From BOG-1184 sp964651515 (lineage in GTDB: Bacteria > Fibrobacterota > Chitinivibrionia > Chitinivibrionales > Chitinispirillaceae): a stretch of 64,000 nt of DNA. Every line of letters begins with the position of its first letter. The stretch's first letter is position 1. Under the pieces are notes generated by a model. It saw nothing but the letters and a program-made list of their open reading frames with translations, was not told the origin of the DNA and made no database searches. Where the stretch lies: the NCBI GenBank assembly GCA_964651515.1, contig CAZYYB010000001.1:1-64000 (forward strand), given 5' to 3'. Below, piece by piece: positions 26,496-35,707 of the stretch. The position numbers were made by a program, and so were the translations under genes.

Positions 26496-26907
26496 AAAAA
26501 GCTCGCTTGAGCGGATCCGTCAGGCGCAGGAGTTCAACGAAATGGGTAAAGGAAAAACGGCGGACCAGCAGGGAGGCAGGGGCTGATAATTCCGTTGAAG
26601 GCAATTCCACGGTAACCAATGCAGAAATCTGCGGGTAGGTCCGGTAGAACTTCCTGAAAAGCTGGAGGTTCCTCGCAGAAAAACCGCGTCGGGCAATGGC
26701 ACCTTCGTCACGCCGCCGTGCGAGGCGGGGAACCGGATTCGTTCCGTATTCAGCCCGGTCGCTGCCCGACCGCTCATACTCAACAATGTGCCTGCCGATC
26801 AGCCAGTTCCTGAAGGTGAGCGTTCGATTCACCGAACCGACGGCAACCCGGCCCATTGCCTCATGCACCCGCCCGATTACCGTCGCCGGCTCTTCAAAAA
26901 TTCCCAT
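26485..26907 (-). pseudogene. Truncated DUF1016/YhcG-type gene inside the cas operon
   Basis: A 140-residue frame matching only the N-terminal domain of DUF1016 (YhcG) proteins: VNRTLTFRNWLIGRHIVEYE, GSDRAEYGT, GFSARNLQLFRKFYRTYPQI, RFSFTHFVELLRLTDPLKRA and FY. Full proteins are around 340 residues, with a PD-(D/E)XK nuclease domain following; that domain is absent because the frame ends at the cas1e start. AAGGAATTC precedes ATG 26907. It may be a decaying passenger that replaced an ancestral cas6e, or may persist as a short product translationally coupled to cas1e. Confidence 0.8.
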
Positions 26908-26922
26908 TATCCGAATTCCTTC

Positions 26923-26991
26923 TTACACCGGTTTCACGAGCAGGAGGCCGCAGCCGAAGGCCTTGGCGGGACCGGGGAGCGGCGTCTTCAT
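26923..26991 (-). pseudogene. Remnant of a second cas6e between cas5e and the DUF1016 gene
   Basis: ATG 26991 overlaps the cas5e stop as ATGA and opens a 22-codon frame whose body reads GPAKAFGCGLLLV before a stop at 26923. This is the glycine-rich C-terminal signature of Cas6e; the intact Cas6e here ends GIGSAKGFGFGLFLLSPV. Only the start codon and the last ~20 codons remain. The position, between cas5e and cas1e, is where cas6e sits in the common type I-E order. Confidence 0.7.
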
Positions 26992-27677
26992 TCCGCATAA
27001 GCCATTCTTACCCTGCGGGGTGAAAACCTTCTATTATCAGATGCAAATGAAACCGGAATATCCGGCAATGAATCGCGTCCCTCCGCAAAAGTTTCGGCAT
27101 CTTCCTGGAAGGTATACTTTTCCAACGCATCTATTTTCAGCAATCGCAGGGCGTCCTCTTTGGATGTTGCCATGCCGGCAAGCACCGGTGCCGTCGGGAT
27201 ACAGCTCTTGCGGCCGAGCCATATTCCCCAGACCGGATCGGCCAACCCGGCAGCTATCTTTTCTAATACTTCCGGCTTTCCCTCAAGAATCACGCCGAAC
27301 ATTGCATCGGAGAGATAACCTCGGTGAGTAATATGGCATGGTTTGGCATTTCCATCGGCAGTCACGGTATTTAGCACCGTATGATAATCCTGCAGACGAC
27401 GAACCTTTAATACCTCCTTTTTAATCTGGTCCTTAAACTTTTTATCGACAATGCGGGGTATGGCGATTGAAATCATTCGAAGACCCCTAAATTCCTCAAG
27501 AAATCGGCTCTCCTCAGAACCTCCACGGTTATACCCCAGCGCGGCGCAGCATATGCCGCCGATGGCGCTCTTTGTCGGCATGAGTCCGGTATTGCGGCGG
27601 TTGTATTGGCTGTCGAAACCCCAGGATTGCAGAGGACCCTCCAGACGAAGGGCCAGAAAGCGGCCATTAATTGACAT
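26988..27677 (-). CDS. cas5e: Cascade subunit Cas5 (type I-E)
   Basis: A 229-residue Cas5e/CasD, which caps the 5' handle of the crRNA in Cascade. It begins GRFLALRLEGPLQSWGFDSQ and has GLMPTKSAIGGICCAALGY (glycine-rich loop), then ITHRGYLSDAMFGVILEGK and VWGIWLGRKSCIPTAPV, all family features. I use ATG 27677 (MSINGRF), which overlaps the cas7e stop by 11 bp; a longer start at 27704 adds nine residues unlike the family. Its stop overlaps the cas6e remnant. Confidence 0.95.
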   Translation of the reverse strand: MSINGRFLALRLEGPLQSWGFDSQYNRRNTGLMPTKSAIGGICCAALGYNRGGSEESRFLEEFRGLRMISIAIPRIVDKKFKDQIKKEVLKVRRLQDYHTVLNTVTADGNAKPCHITHRGYLSDAMFGVILEGKPEVLEKIAAGLADPVWGIWLGRKSCIPTAPVLAGMATSKEDALRLLKIDALEKYTFQEDAETFAEGRDSLPDIPVSFASDNRRFSPRRVRMAYAE

Positions 27678-28704
27678 GTGTCGCCACCTCGTCGAGGAAG
27701 GCATTCATGCCGACATCGGGAATTGCTTTTTCGAAAATAGCCTTTACGCCCCAGGTGTTATTGAGTTTTTCATATTCCTCTTTGAGAAGATCGATGGATT
27801 TTTGCGCATATCCCTGCATCGAGCGCACGGGGCTCTCAAAGGCATTGGAAAGCTGAATCGGATGACCTGTTTCTCGAACCACACCGAGGACATAGGCGGG
27901 AAGAGTATTCCCGTTCATGGTATTCTTTCGTGCGCAGGGAATCGCTTTTATCGTCGCTTCTACAAAGGTGCGAACGACATTCTGCCTATCCTCCCTGCTC
28001 AAGCTTCCCAGATGCGCCGCATCCGCGAGCATATCGAGGTTGAGAGCGGCAAACCGATAATAGGTCGCGGAATTGAATTCAATGGTGCTTGTCATGCCCG
28101 CGCCGGATTCTTCCTTGGATTGCAAGTCGTCCACGGCGGAAAAAAAATCGATCTCATTATCGACCTTATGTGTCGAAAGTGCATGCGAAAACATCGATGC
28201 AGCTTCAACGGTCAATGTATGATCATTGGCAACCATACGTCCAAAAATAGAAATATCGGCCGCATCATTAATTGCTTTCCCATTGATTGATTTTATGGCC
28301 TTTTTTACATCCTTGGTTGCAAAATAGGCCTTAGCTATAGTTTCCAATTCAAGCGGCGACATGAAATAAAGAGTTTTGGATTTGACCTTATCGGTGGACT
28401 TTTCATCAATTTTTACCAATGCATCAACAATGCTCTTTGAGGCATCCAATGCCTCGGTTTCACCTAACCCGGTAGATTTCATTGCATTAAAAAGCGGCTC
28501 AAACATTAGTCGTGTTCGTTCACCCTTATAGTGCTTTGGTAAAATCTCCTTTGCTATTTCCCGTATCGCCCGTTTCCACGACTGGCTTGATACCCTCGCT
28601 CGCTGAACACCTCCGAAAACTGCGGTCTTAGGCGAGTTGAGGTCATCGCGATTGAGGCAGGAAACCGGTACCGACTGAATGATGTGAAGTTCCAGATGTT
28701 TCAT
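27667..28704 (-). CDS. cas7e: Cascade backbone subunit Cas7 (type I-E)
   Basis: A 345-residue Cas7e/Cse4/CasC, six copies of which form the crRNA-binding backbone. N-terminal LELHIIQSVPVSCLNRDDLN is followed by KTAVFGGVQRARVSSQSWKR, the classic Cas7e start, and the middle has ADISIFGRMVAND. AAGGAG lies 9 bp upstream of the ATG. It follows cas6e by 28 bp, the only real gap among the effector genes. Confidence 0.97.
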   Translation of the reverse strand: MKHLELHIIQSVPVSCLNRDDLNSPKTAVFGGVQRARVSSQSWKRAIREIAKEILPKHYKGERTRLMFEPLFNAMKSTGLGETEALDASKSIVDALVKIDEKSTDKVKSKTLYFMSPLELETIAKAYFATKDVKKAIKSINGKAINDAADISIFGRMVANDHTLTVEAASMFSHALSTHKVDNEIDFFSAVDDLQSKEESGAGMTSTIEFNSATYYRFAALNLDMLADAAHLGSLSREDRQNVVRTFVEATIKAIPCARKNTMNGNTLPAYVLGVVRETGHPIQLSNAFESPVRSMQGYAQKSIDLLKEEYEKLNNTWGVKAIFEKAIPDVGMNAFLDEVATHVN

Positions 28705-28732
28705 TGTTCTTCTCCTTATGGTTTATAATTGT

Positions 28733-29419
28733 TTAAAAATTCACCGGAGACAACAAAAAAAGGCCGAATCCAAATCCTTTGGCGCTGCCGATGCCCTGAT
28801 GATAAGTTGCTTCGAATTTTTCCGAATCCGTCACTTCGAGCGTTCCGCGAAACTGGACGCCGCCATGATAGCCATAATGATCTTTTTTTCGGAAGTAACG
28901 TTCTGCCATGGGTCTGATTTCAAGCGGTTTCTCTTCAACTATCCGAAATCCGCCGGGAACATCAACGCCGGTATTGCAATCCTTGCATCGCACGTTCCCT
29001 TTTTGAGTAATCCAGGCACGAAGCTCTTCCCGGTCAACAAGTGGTATTCGTTTGCCATGTTCTCGTTTTCCATTCGGGCGTCGGAGCGTTTCCCCATTCG
29101 GGCCTCTCAGGACTTTTGTTTTAGTCGGATTGGCCCACAGATCGAAAGCGTAAAAACGATGTCGCAGAAAAGATGGGGCGATCTCCTTAAGGGAAAACCT
29201 TTCCTGTAAACACCAATCAGGACGCCTCGGCCGACAGCGGGCAAGCAACCATAGACGAAATGCGCCTTCGACGATATCGATACGGGACAGGAAATCCCGT
29301 TTCTTATCTGGCTGGTCGGGAAAACATTCCCACAGCCTTTGATGCCAGAAATAGGAATCGACAATTCCTTTGGAAATAGCATTTTTTGCATCCATTTCCA
29401 TGCGGACGAGCCAGCTCAT
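28733..29419 (-). CDS. cas6e: CRISPR RNA endonuclease Cas6 (type I-E)
   Basis: A 228-residue Cas6e/CasE that cuts pre-crRNA at the base of the repeat hairpin and remains on the 3' handle. N-terminal LVRMEMDAKNAISKGIVDSY and FWHQRLWECFP contain the candidate catalytic His; the C-terminal glycine-rich loop is GIGSAKGFGFGLFLLSPV. It lies between cse2 and cas7e rather than after cas5e, and belongs to a version with MSWLVR start found in other I-E operons of this order. A 4-bp overlap couples it to cse2. A remnant of a second cas6e persists at 26923-26991. Confidence 0.95.
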   Translation of the reverse strand: MSWLVRMEMDAKNAISKGIVDSYFWHQRLWECFPDQPDKKRDFLSRIDIVEGAFRLWLLARCRPRRPDWCLQERFSLKEIAPSFLRHRFYAFDLWANPTKTKVLRGPNGETLRRPNGKREHGKRIPLVDREELRAWITQKGNVRCKDCNTGVDVPGGFRIVEEKPLEIRPMAERYFRKKDHYGYHGGVQFRGTLEVTDSEKFEATYHQGIGSAKGFGFGLFLLSPVNF

Positions 29420-29910
29420 ACAACCTCCGCTTCATCACCGGAAACCGCATGAGGTGCCCAGAATGCCATGCCCCATTCGGTTTTGGTACGGTCGTTCCAA
29501 TAGCGCAGGTCCGACAAAAGTTTTTCGTAATTGACCGAAATGCTCTGTGCCTTTGCCATGAAAACCATGCGGGCAATACGCTCATGAAGTTCATTTCCCG
29601 GTTCGGCGGAAAGCAGATGCTGAAAGCGACGTTCCGTTGGGGTGAGTTTGTTATCGTCGCTTCGCTTCTCACTCCGCCTTTGTTCGATAATTCTGCAAGT
29701 GTTCCCAAAGTTTCCCGATGGCGTTTCATCAGGATGGGCGGAAAAAAGCCCGGCAACGAGAGTTGCAATATCGTCGCCGATATCGATACCCATTCGGTTG
29801 AGCACCGGCCATGCTCGATGTTTTTTGCTTTCCACCAGCACACACCGAAGATTGGCCATCATACCACGGTTATCGGCGTAGCGACGGATTCGCTCCAAAA
29901 GCGTACTCAT
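29416..29910 (-). CDS. cse2: Cascade small subunit Cse2 (Cas11e)
   Basis: A 164-residue, mostly helical Cse2/CasB protein; two copies line the Cascade belly and hold the displaced strand. N-terminal ANLRCVLVESKKHRAWPVLN and C-terminal INYEKLLSDLRYWNDRTKTEWG-like sequence (residues 130-150) fit the family. It overlaps cas8e by 4 bp upstream and cas6e by 4 bp downstream. Sequence is weakly conserved in general, but position is decisive. Confidence 0.92.
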   Translation of the reverse strand: MSTLLERIRRYADNRGMMANLRCVLVESKKHRAWPVLNRMGIDIGDDIATLVAGLFSAHPDETPSGNFGNTCRIIEQRRSEKRSDDNKLTPTERRFQHLLSAEPGNELHERIARMVFMAKAQSISVNYEKLLSDLRYWNDRTKTEWGMAFWAPHAVSGDEAEVV

Positions 29911-31475
29911 GCTTCGACCTCCTTGTGTTCGGGTGTGTCGGATTCGGCCTTTTTTTCTGATAGTAATCTCTGAAAGCCTTTTGCAAAAGCGCGCATCCGG
30001 CGCGGCGATTCACAACCGCATGCAACGCGAAAGGCATCGCAGGCTGTTGCAAAAAGCATTTTTCTCCATGCATCGCGCGTAGGGAGTGCCGCGTCGGTGT
30101 CAATGGCCGCTATATGTGACATGAGCAGCGGAAGGTTCTTTTCAACGGTGGTCCAGTAATGAACAGTTGCAAGAGAATGGAGCTTAGCCTTGAGAGCACC
30201 CTTAGCAGGTCCTGCGCTTTTTAATTGGCCTTCCCATCCGCCGTCGATTTCAGTACGATATACTTCAATCGCCCAGCCAAGGCGGCCGGCAACAGTTTCT
30301 GCATTACGTACTTCTTCCTCATATATAATATGTCCATCAGCGGAAAGAAGCTTTGCCGGAATATGAAATACCGATTCTGAAGTATCAACAATAGTTGCCT
30401 GATCGCGAGCTAATGCGGAAACAACCAAATCGCATTCCTCACCTTCCTGCAGTGCGCAAAGCGAAAGAGGGCCACCTAACCCATTTGCGGCACGCTTGGT
30501 GACCACGGCGGAAAGCTCCCGCCAAAGTGCACGAGAGGGTCGATATGAAAGCAGGATTCTTTCTTCTTTTTTGGCGATCTTTCGGATCAAAACAGTAGCG
30601 CTTGGCTCAGGCGGAAACCCATTGGAGTAGGGCGGGTATTCCAACCCATCGCCTAATAACATTTTGGAACCGGCCTGGTGAAGCAAAATCAACCGGGTCA
30701 TTGGAACCAATCTGCCTATATAAGTCTGTGTCGCATTGGCTATTCCGGCTGTATCGGAAAACGAACCAGGTGGGCATTCCCATACTGGATTCCCTATGCC
30801 CAGATTTCCGTAACTTGACCGGATATCATCATAGGAGGGTAAATTCAGGCGAAGCGATTCAAGCAGGTTTTCACCGCGCAAAAAAGCGTGAATCATTGAC
30901 GCTGAAACGCAAGGGCCGTCCTTTGATGATTTTCCCGTTTGGGCGTTATTCCAGTATACCTGTGAAATAAGCCCGCCCGGAGAAAAACACTGAAAGGTAA
31001 TCATTGAAACGAGGGTCTCACTTATAGAAATGCTGCGATTGATGGCCATTCCCGCATGGTCAAAGAATGTGGTATTATTGCCGGTAGATAATGAAAAATT
31101 GAGTTTTGAAACCGGCGACCATAAGGATAAATCATCCTTCGAAATCTCTTCTTGGTTTTTTGATAGGCCGGTTATCTGAAGCCATGGCTTCTTTTTATGG
31201 AACAATTCAAATGATTCTTTCCATTCCTTTAAATATCTTCGGACTGCCTCGGGCAATTTTTTAGGCACCTCGCGCCACTCATTATAATCCTTCGGCCCGT
31301 TAAGTGCAGCATGGGCAACACAGAGGAAAAGCCTCATGAGCGCGACGCGTTCATGGGGCCGAACCGATAAATCTGCAAAACGATCTCCCTTGGTGAGCAC
31401 CTCGCAGAGGCTTGCCAATTCCGGCACTCCTTCTGAAGTTACTACCGGAATCCACGGATCAAAGGCAACATTCAT
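29907..31475 (-). CDS. cas8e: Cascade large subunit Cas8e (Cse1)
   Basis: A 522-residue Cse1/CasA, which recognises the PAM and recruits Cas3. The start MNVAFDPWIPVVTSEG and the ELASLCEVLTKGDRFADL segment are typical, as are the FFDHAGMAINRSISISETLV and CFSPGGLISQVYWNNAQ blocks. The C-terminal four-helix bundle ends MLFATACDAFRVACG. It overlaps the cas3 stop by 4 bp (ATGA) and cse2 by 4 bp. Length is normal. Confidence 0.96.
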   Translation of the reverse strand: MNVAFDPWIPVVTSEGVPELASLCEVLTKGDRFADLSVRPHERVALMRLFLCVAHAALNGPKDYNEWREVPKKLPEAVRRYLKEWKESFELFHKKKPWLQITGLSKNQEEISKDDLSLWSPVSKLNFSLSTGNNTTFFDHAGMAINRSISISETLVSMITFQCFSPGGLISQVYWNNAQTGKSSKDGPCVSASMIHAFLRGENLLESLRLNLPSYDDIRSSYGNLGIGNPVWECPPGSFSDTAGIANATQTYIGRLVPMTRLILLHQAGSKMLLGDGLEYPPYSNGFPPEPSATVLIRKIAKKEERILLSYRPSRALWRELSAVVTKRAANGLGGPLSLCALQEGEECDLVVSALARDQATIVDTSESVFHIPAKLLSADGHIIYEEEVRNAETVAGRLGWAIEVYRTEIDGGWEGQLKSAGPAKGALKAKLHSLATVHYWTTVEKNLPLLMSHIAAIDTDAALPTRDAWRKMLFATACDAFRVACGCESPRRMRAFAKGFQRLLSEKKAESDTPEHKEVEA

Positions 31476-34054
31476 ACATCCTCCCCGCCGGTTGATTTCT
31501 CGATAACGAGCCCCAATTTATCCGTGTAAATAAAACGGATACCATCTTTTAATCCTTCAACTTCGACAAATCCATTTTCTCCTACGACCGCAACACTTTG
31601 TGCACCGTGAAGATAGGCAGAAAACGTCAGGCAGGGCTCCACGTGTTCAAAGCAGTATGCAGGAACCTTCACCAGATTTTTATGGATCGCCTGAGCAGTC
31701 GCAAGCCGGAATTCATCGCCGCCAATGCTGCCTCGGGTAGCATCAAAAAAAATGGCTTCATTTTCTGAAAGTTCATGGCATAGCACAATCGAAACGGTCG
31801 GCATATCGTTAAGACGGGTTTGCACGCCCTCTTCGTCCGGCAACTGCAACTGCCAGTAGTTGCTGTTCAACAGGGCTTTGAATCGTTTATTCGAATCACT
31901 GACAAATCTATCATCAATCAGTTTCTGCCAGGATTCAGGGTCATCATCACGTTCCCGGTAGGTTGCTTCAAGAATTTCCCTGATTTGTCCCGGAATTTTT
32001 ATGCAAGGATAGTCTTGCCATGTTTGCAAAGTTCGAAGCAGGACAAAAGGATCATAAACACGTGCCTTGCCGCCAAGAGTCTCCATTATTTCCCTAGATT
32101 TCATATCTCGAAACTCTTTAAGGCATTTTTCTTCTTCGATGATAATTATTTGCGGTTCCTTAACAGGACGATTTCCCCTTTTGTGACGCCACAATCGGCC
32201 GAGTCGCTGCAAGAGCATATCGGTGGGTGCTAGCTCGGTAATCATCAAATCGGCATCGAGGTCGACACTCTGCTCAACAATTTGCGTCGAAACCAGAATT
32301 GAGCCGCATCTAGTATCGCTGCTTTTCCCAAGTCGTTCCATCCATTCGTTTTCAAGTTTCTCGCGCCGGTGGAATGGAAAGCGTGAATGGAGCAGGCCGA
32401 GGCGAATACCCTTTCCTGAAAATTCTTTAAACCGACGGAATTGGTTCTGCGCTCCATTAACAGTATTGCAAATCCAGAGAATGCATCCGCCTTTTTCGGC
32501 AAGTTCAATGGCCTTCTCCATAGCCTGGCCTTCGGATTTAAAACTTACCTGCACTTCGAGCGAACCCGGCGGCGTCGCCGGGACCGGATTCAGCAGTATT
32601 TCCCCTTGCCGCCCCGAAACAAGCGGATACGGCAGATTTGAATCATCTTCGGCCGCATTATTGCCGGAGGCGATGATTTGTCCGCGTCGTTTTCCCGTAA
32701 GTGTGGCAGACAGAATAATTACCGTACATCCCAGGCCCTCAAGGGATCTTATCAGTTTATCTATCAGCGTACCGGTATACAAGTCGTATGAATGTACTTC
32801 ATCAATAACAACCACTTTTCCCGCCAGAGCAAAATGGCGGACAAAGAAATGCTTTGCCGCGACTACTCCGAGAAGCGCCTGATCAACAGTACCGACCCCA
32901 AACGGAGCGAGCAAAGCTCGCTTTGACGATGCAAACCAGTCTCGGCCATAACGGGCATCATTACTTGCAGAACAAATGCCCGTAGCGACAGGAGCGATGC
33001 CGGCATCGGCGTCCATCAGCCAGGAATTACCATGAATAAGTCGAATCCTATTAGATTCCGGTGAAATTCGACTTATGAATTCATTCACCCGAAGATGTAT
33101 GCGGTTACTCGTTGCCTGGGTCGGGAGCGCGAAATATATGCCCGTTGCCTTCCCTTCGGCAAGCAATAGGTAAGCAGCCCATAACGCAGCCTCGGTTTTG
33201 CCCATGCCCATTGGGGCCTCTATAACATAAACACCGGGTGCAGTTATTGCCGCAGCCGTTTTCGCCTGCATGTCATTTGGTGACCAAATGATTCCAGGTT
33301 TTTTTCTATCAAGGAATAATTCATGAAAGGAAAGACCGTGAATAATTTCGGGCCTTTTGAATCCAATAGTGCGGAGTGCTTTACTGGCAGATTCATCGGG
33401 GTCGAATGCCGCCGTATTGGGATCAGATCGGAAGAATCTTTCATCCGATCCTATCCAGTCCGCCACCGAGGTAAGGCCTGCAAGCCACCAAAGTGCAGGT
33501 AAGGAATCATTGATCTCCGTGATTTCAGTATTGCCGGCAAAAACACGCCATACATTTCGTGCTGCGGTATCTCTTTCTTTTTCCCAATCGATGCCGCTCC
33601 TGTTTTCTGAGATCGCCCCTTGCGGGTGGTAACCACGATCATTTGGAGGATTCAAACGGCCATGATGTCCACCCAGCACCGCCGATAAAAATTTTGCCGT
33701 TTTACAATCGCTGCATAGCTCCGATAGAAAATTTTGGATAGCGGCATGGGAAACTTTTCCATGGTCTGATTCCATACGGGTATCCCAGCAACCATTTCGG
33801 GCAATACCCGATAACCCATTCTCCTCAAGCCAGGTTGTGCACTTCATTTGAAATCCGGGTGATATTTTGCCGAGATCATGCAGGGCCGCAAGCGCCCCGA
33901 CTTCGGCAGAATTTAATTGAAAGCGTTCAAGAAGATTTTTTGAAAGTTCAGCCATTCGCAGCGCAACATATCCTACATTAGTCATGTGTTCCGTAACGGA
34001 AATTCCCGGCTTATCCTCAGAAGTTGTTTTAGCCCAAAAATGGTTATTTGTCAC
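31472..34054 (-). CDS. cas3: CRISPR helicase-nuclease Cas3 (type I-E)
   Basis: An 860-residue Cas3 with N-terminal HD nuclease domain (LAALHDLGKISPGFQ; a later GHHGR) and SF2 helicase domain (Walker A APMGMGKTEAALW near residue 280, DEVH box VVIDEVHSYD near 415, and QRLGRLWRHKRGN, motif VI, near 630). It degrades target DNA that Cascade has unwound. I start at GTG 34054 because AGGGG lies 5 bp before it and the protein then begins TNNHFWAKT, as relatives do. In-frame ATGs at 34075 and 34114 are alternatives. It is the first gene of the cas operon. Confidence 0.95.
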   Translation of the reverse strand: MTNNHFWAKTTSEDKPGISVTEHMTNVGYVALRMAELSKNLLERFQLNSAEVGALAALHDLGKISPGFQMKCTTWLEENGLSGIARNGCWDTRMESDHGKVSHAAIQNFLSELCSDCKTAKFLSAVLGGHHGRLNPPNDRGYHPQGAISENRSGIDWEKERDTAARNVWRVFAGNTEITEINDSLPALWWLAGLTSVADWIGSDERFFRSDPNTAAFDPDESASKALRTIGFKRPEIIHGLSFHELFLDRKKPGIIWSPNDMQAKTAAAITAPGVYVIEAPMGMGKTEAALWAAYLLLAEGKATGIYFALPTQATSNRIHLRVNEFISRISPESNRIRLIHGNSWLMDADAGIAPVATGICSASNDARYGRDWFASSKRALLAPFGVGTVDQALLGVVAAKHFFVRHFALAGKVVVIDEVHSYDLYTGTLIDKLIRSLEGLGCTVIILSATLTGKRRGQIIASGNNAAEDDSNLPYPLVSGRQGEILLNPVPATPPGSLEVQVSFKSEGQAMEKAIELAEKGGCILWICNTVNGAQNQFRRFKEFSGKGIRLGLLHSRFPFHRREKLENEWMERLGKSSDTRCGSILVSTQIVEQSVDLDADLMITELAPTDMLLQRLGRLWRHKRGNRPVKEPQIIIIEEEKCLKEFRDMKSREIMETLGGKARVYDPFVLLRTLQTWQDYPCIKIPGQIREILEATYRERDDDPESWQKLIDDRFVSDSNKRFKALLNSNYWQLQLPDEEGVQTRLNDMPTVSIVLCHELSENEAIFFDATRGSIGGDEFRLATAQAIHKNLVKVPAYCFEHVEPCLTFSAYLHGAQSVAVVGENGFVEVEGLKDGIRFIYTDKLGLVIEKSTGGEDV

Positions 34055-34136
34055 ACTTACCCCCTGCGGCGACATCTGAGCAAGGATACGGCAGAAAAAA
34101 ATTCCGGTAGTCATTATTAGCCCGGCACTTCCAGCT

Positions 34137-34400
34137 TCAGCAAAATAAACATTCGCAACTTGCCATGCAAAGGAATTTGTTCGTTAAGGCAAAATTACCT
34201 TCAGGTCGTTCCACCCCGGTTATTTGTCCAGGGTGGCAAGAAATGTGCATCTCCAACGACTTCGCTGTCTTCTCCCTGCCGCCGGTAAGCGCCGCGACGA
34301 CATCGACTACCGAAAACCACCACTCGTCGTTAAAGAGCGTCTTGCGGATTTCTCTACCCCCGGCTTTCGCCGGCCGGCGCTTACCCCGACTTCCGGGCAT
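34137..34400 (-). pseudogene. Remnant of a Bro-N/anti-repressor-type gene
   Basis: An 87-codon frame in which only REIRKTLFNDEWWFSVVDVV and the next few residues (AALTG) resemble the N-terminus of Bro-N domain proteins found in phages and mobile elements (normally 200-300 residues). After TGGREK the match is lost, and the tail ending CLFC appears out of frame with any such protein. It lies just upstream of cas3 in the same orientation. Its 5' part overlaps a GC-rich palindromic stretch (CCCCGGCTTTCGCCGGCCGG). Confidence 0.55.
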
Positions 34401-34488
34401 TATTTTTGCTCAAACTATGCCAGGATCTAATTTTAACTACTTTTCTATAAATATAAGGATGCTGGGACCCACTTCCGGGGAGTATTCC

Positions 34489-35685
34489 GTGTACCGTTCG
34501 ATACTTCTGGTCGCCTGTTTCGCCGCCGGGCTTTTCGCGGCCATCGCTCCGGGCGACAGCATGGCGGTACGGGCCATTCTCGATGCGAACGGGATCGTCG
34601 GGGTGGCGGTTTCGGATATCGTCGATACGGCCGACGGCCGGGTGGTTTCGCTGTTCCTCTCGTCGCGGAAAATCCACACCTTGCCGCACGACATCGGCGG
34701 CCTGTCGTCGCTGCGGCTTCTTGCCCTGGATCACAACGAGCTGACGTCGCTTCCCGGGGAGATCGATTCCCTCGGGGAGCTGTACAACCTGTCGCTGTCG
34801 GACAATCGGCTGGCGACGCTGCCCCCCCAGCTCGACGGCCTGTCGTCGCTCGTCGTCCTGACGCTCGACCATAACCGCTTTACCCGGTTTCCCGAGGGTG
34901 CGCTCACGCTGAAGAACCTCCAGGAGCTGAACATGACGGGAAACGGCATCGATGCCCTGCCCGCCGAAATCGCGAAGATGAGCGGCCTGCTCATCCTGCA
35001 TCTCGACTCCAACCTCATCGAGGAGGTTCCGCCCGAGATCGGCGACCTGGCCGGACTTCAGGTGCTCGGGCTGGGGCACAATCAAATTTCCGAACTGCCT
35101 CCGGCGGTGGGTGCACTCGGCAGCCTGGCCATGGCCGACTTTTCATTCAATCGGCTGACCGCGCTGCCCAGGGAGCTCTATTTCTGCACCGCGCTGACCG
35201 ATCTCACCATCAGCGGCAACGGCATTACCGAGATTTCCGCCGAGGTGAAAAGCCTCAGGAACCTCCGGTTTTTCATCGCCGACAGCAACGACATCGTCGG
35301 TCTGCCGGCCGAAATAACCCAATGTTCCGCGCTGCAGAAGCTCTCGCTCGCCGACAACCGGCTGGCCGAATTGCCGGCGGACATCGGAAAGTGCACGAAG
35401 CTCGCGGTGCTGGACGCGTCGATCAACGTGCTCACCGGTCTTCCGGCGAGCATTACCGGCCTGCCCGCACTCGGCGCGCTGTTCCTCGGACACAACCGGC
35501 TCGACTCCCTGCCTCCCCGCATCGAAAACCTTACCGGGCTGTACCTCGAAACGGGAAGCGTCCGCTTTGCAACGCTCGACCTTTCGGATAATCGCCTCTG
35601 CGGGCTCACGGGGACGGCCAGGGCCTGGGCCGACCGGTTCGATCCCGGCTGGGAGTCGAAGCAGGATTGCACGGGCGCGCATTAA
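34489..35685 (+). CDS. Secreted leucine-rich-repeat protein
   Basis: A 398-residue protein. A signal peptide (SILLVACFAAGLFAAIAPGDS) precedes a short cap (MAVRAILDANGIVGVAVSDI) and then about 13 LRR units of 23 residues with the pattern LxxLxLxxNxLxxLPxxIxxL (for example LRLLALDHNELTSLPGEID). It ends with a Cys/Trp-rich cap (LCGLTGTARAWADRFDPGW). It is probably surface or periplasmic and involved in binding. I use GTG 34489, which has GGGGAG six bases before it; ATG 34459 in the same frame is an alternative. It has no functional link with its neighbours that I can see. Confidence 0.85.
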   Translation: MYRSILLVACFAAGLFAAIAPGDSMAVRAILDANGIVGVAVSDIVDTADGRVVSLFLSSRKIHTLPHDIGGLSSLRLLALDHNELTSLPGEIDSLGELYNLSLSDNRLATLPPQLDGLSSLVVLTLDHNRFTRFPEGALTLKNLQELNMTGNGIDALPAEIAKMSGLLILHLDSNLIEEVPPEIGDLAGLQVLGLGHNQISELPPAVGALGSLAMADFSFNRLTALPRELYFCTALTDLTISGNGITEISAEVKSLRNLRFFIADSNDIVGLPAEITQCSALQKLSLADNRLAELPADIGKCTKLAVLDASINVLTGLPASITGLPALGALFLGHNRLDSLPPRIENLTGLYLETGSVRFATLDLSDNRLCGLTGTARAWADRFDPGWESKQDCTGAH

Positions 35686-35707
35686 CTCACTGGAAACCGG
35701 AGCGACG

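Noticed and set aside
35686..35707. Glycine riboswitch upstream of gcvT
   Set aside because: Only 22 bp separate gcvT from the LRR gene, so there is no room for an aptamer.
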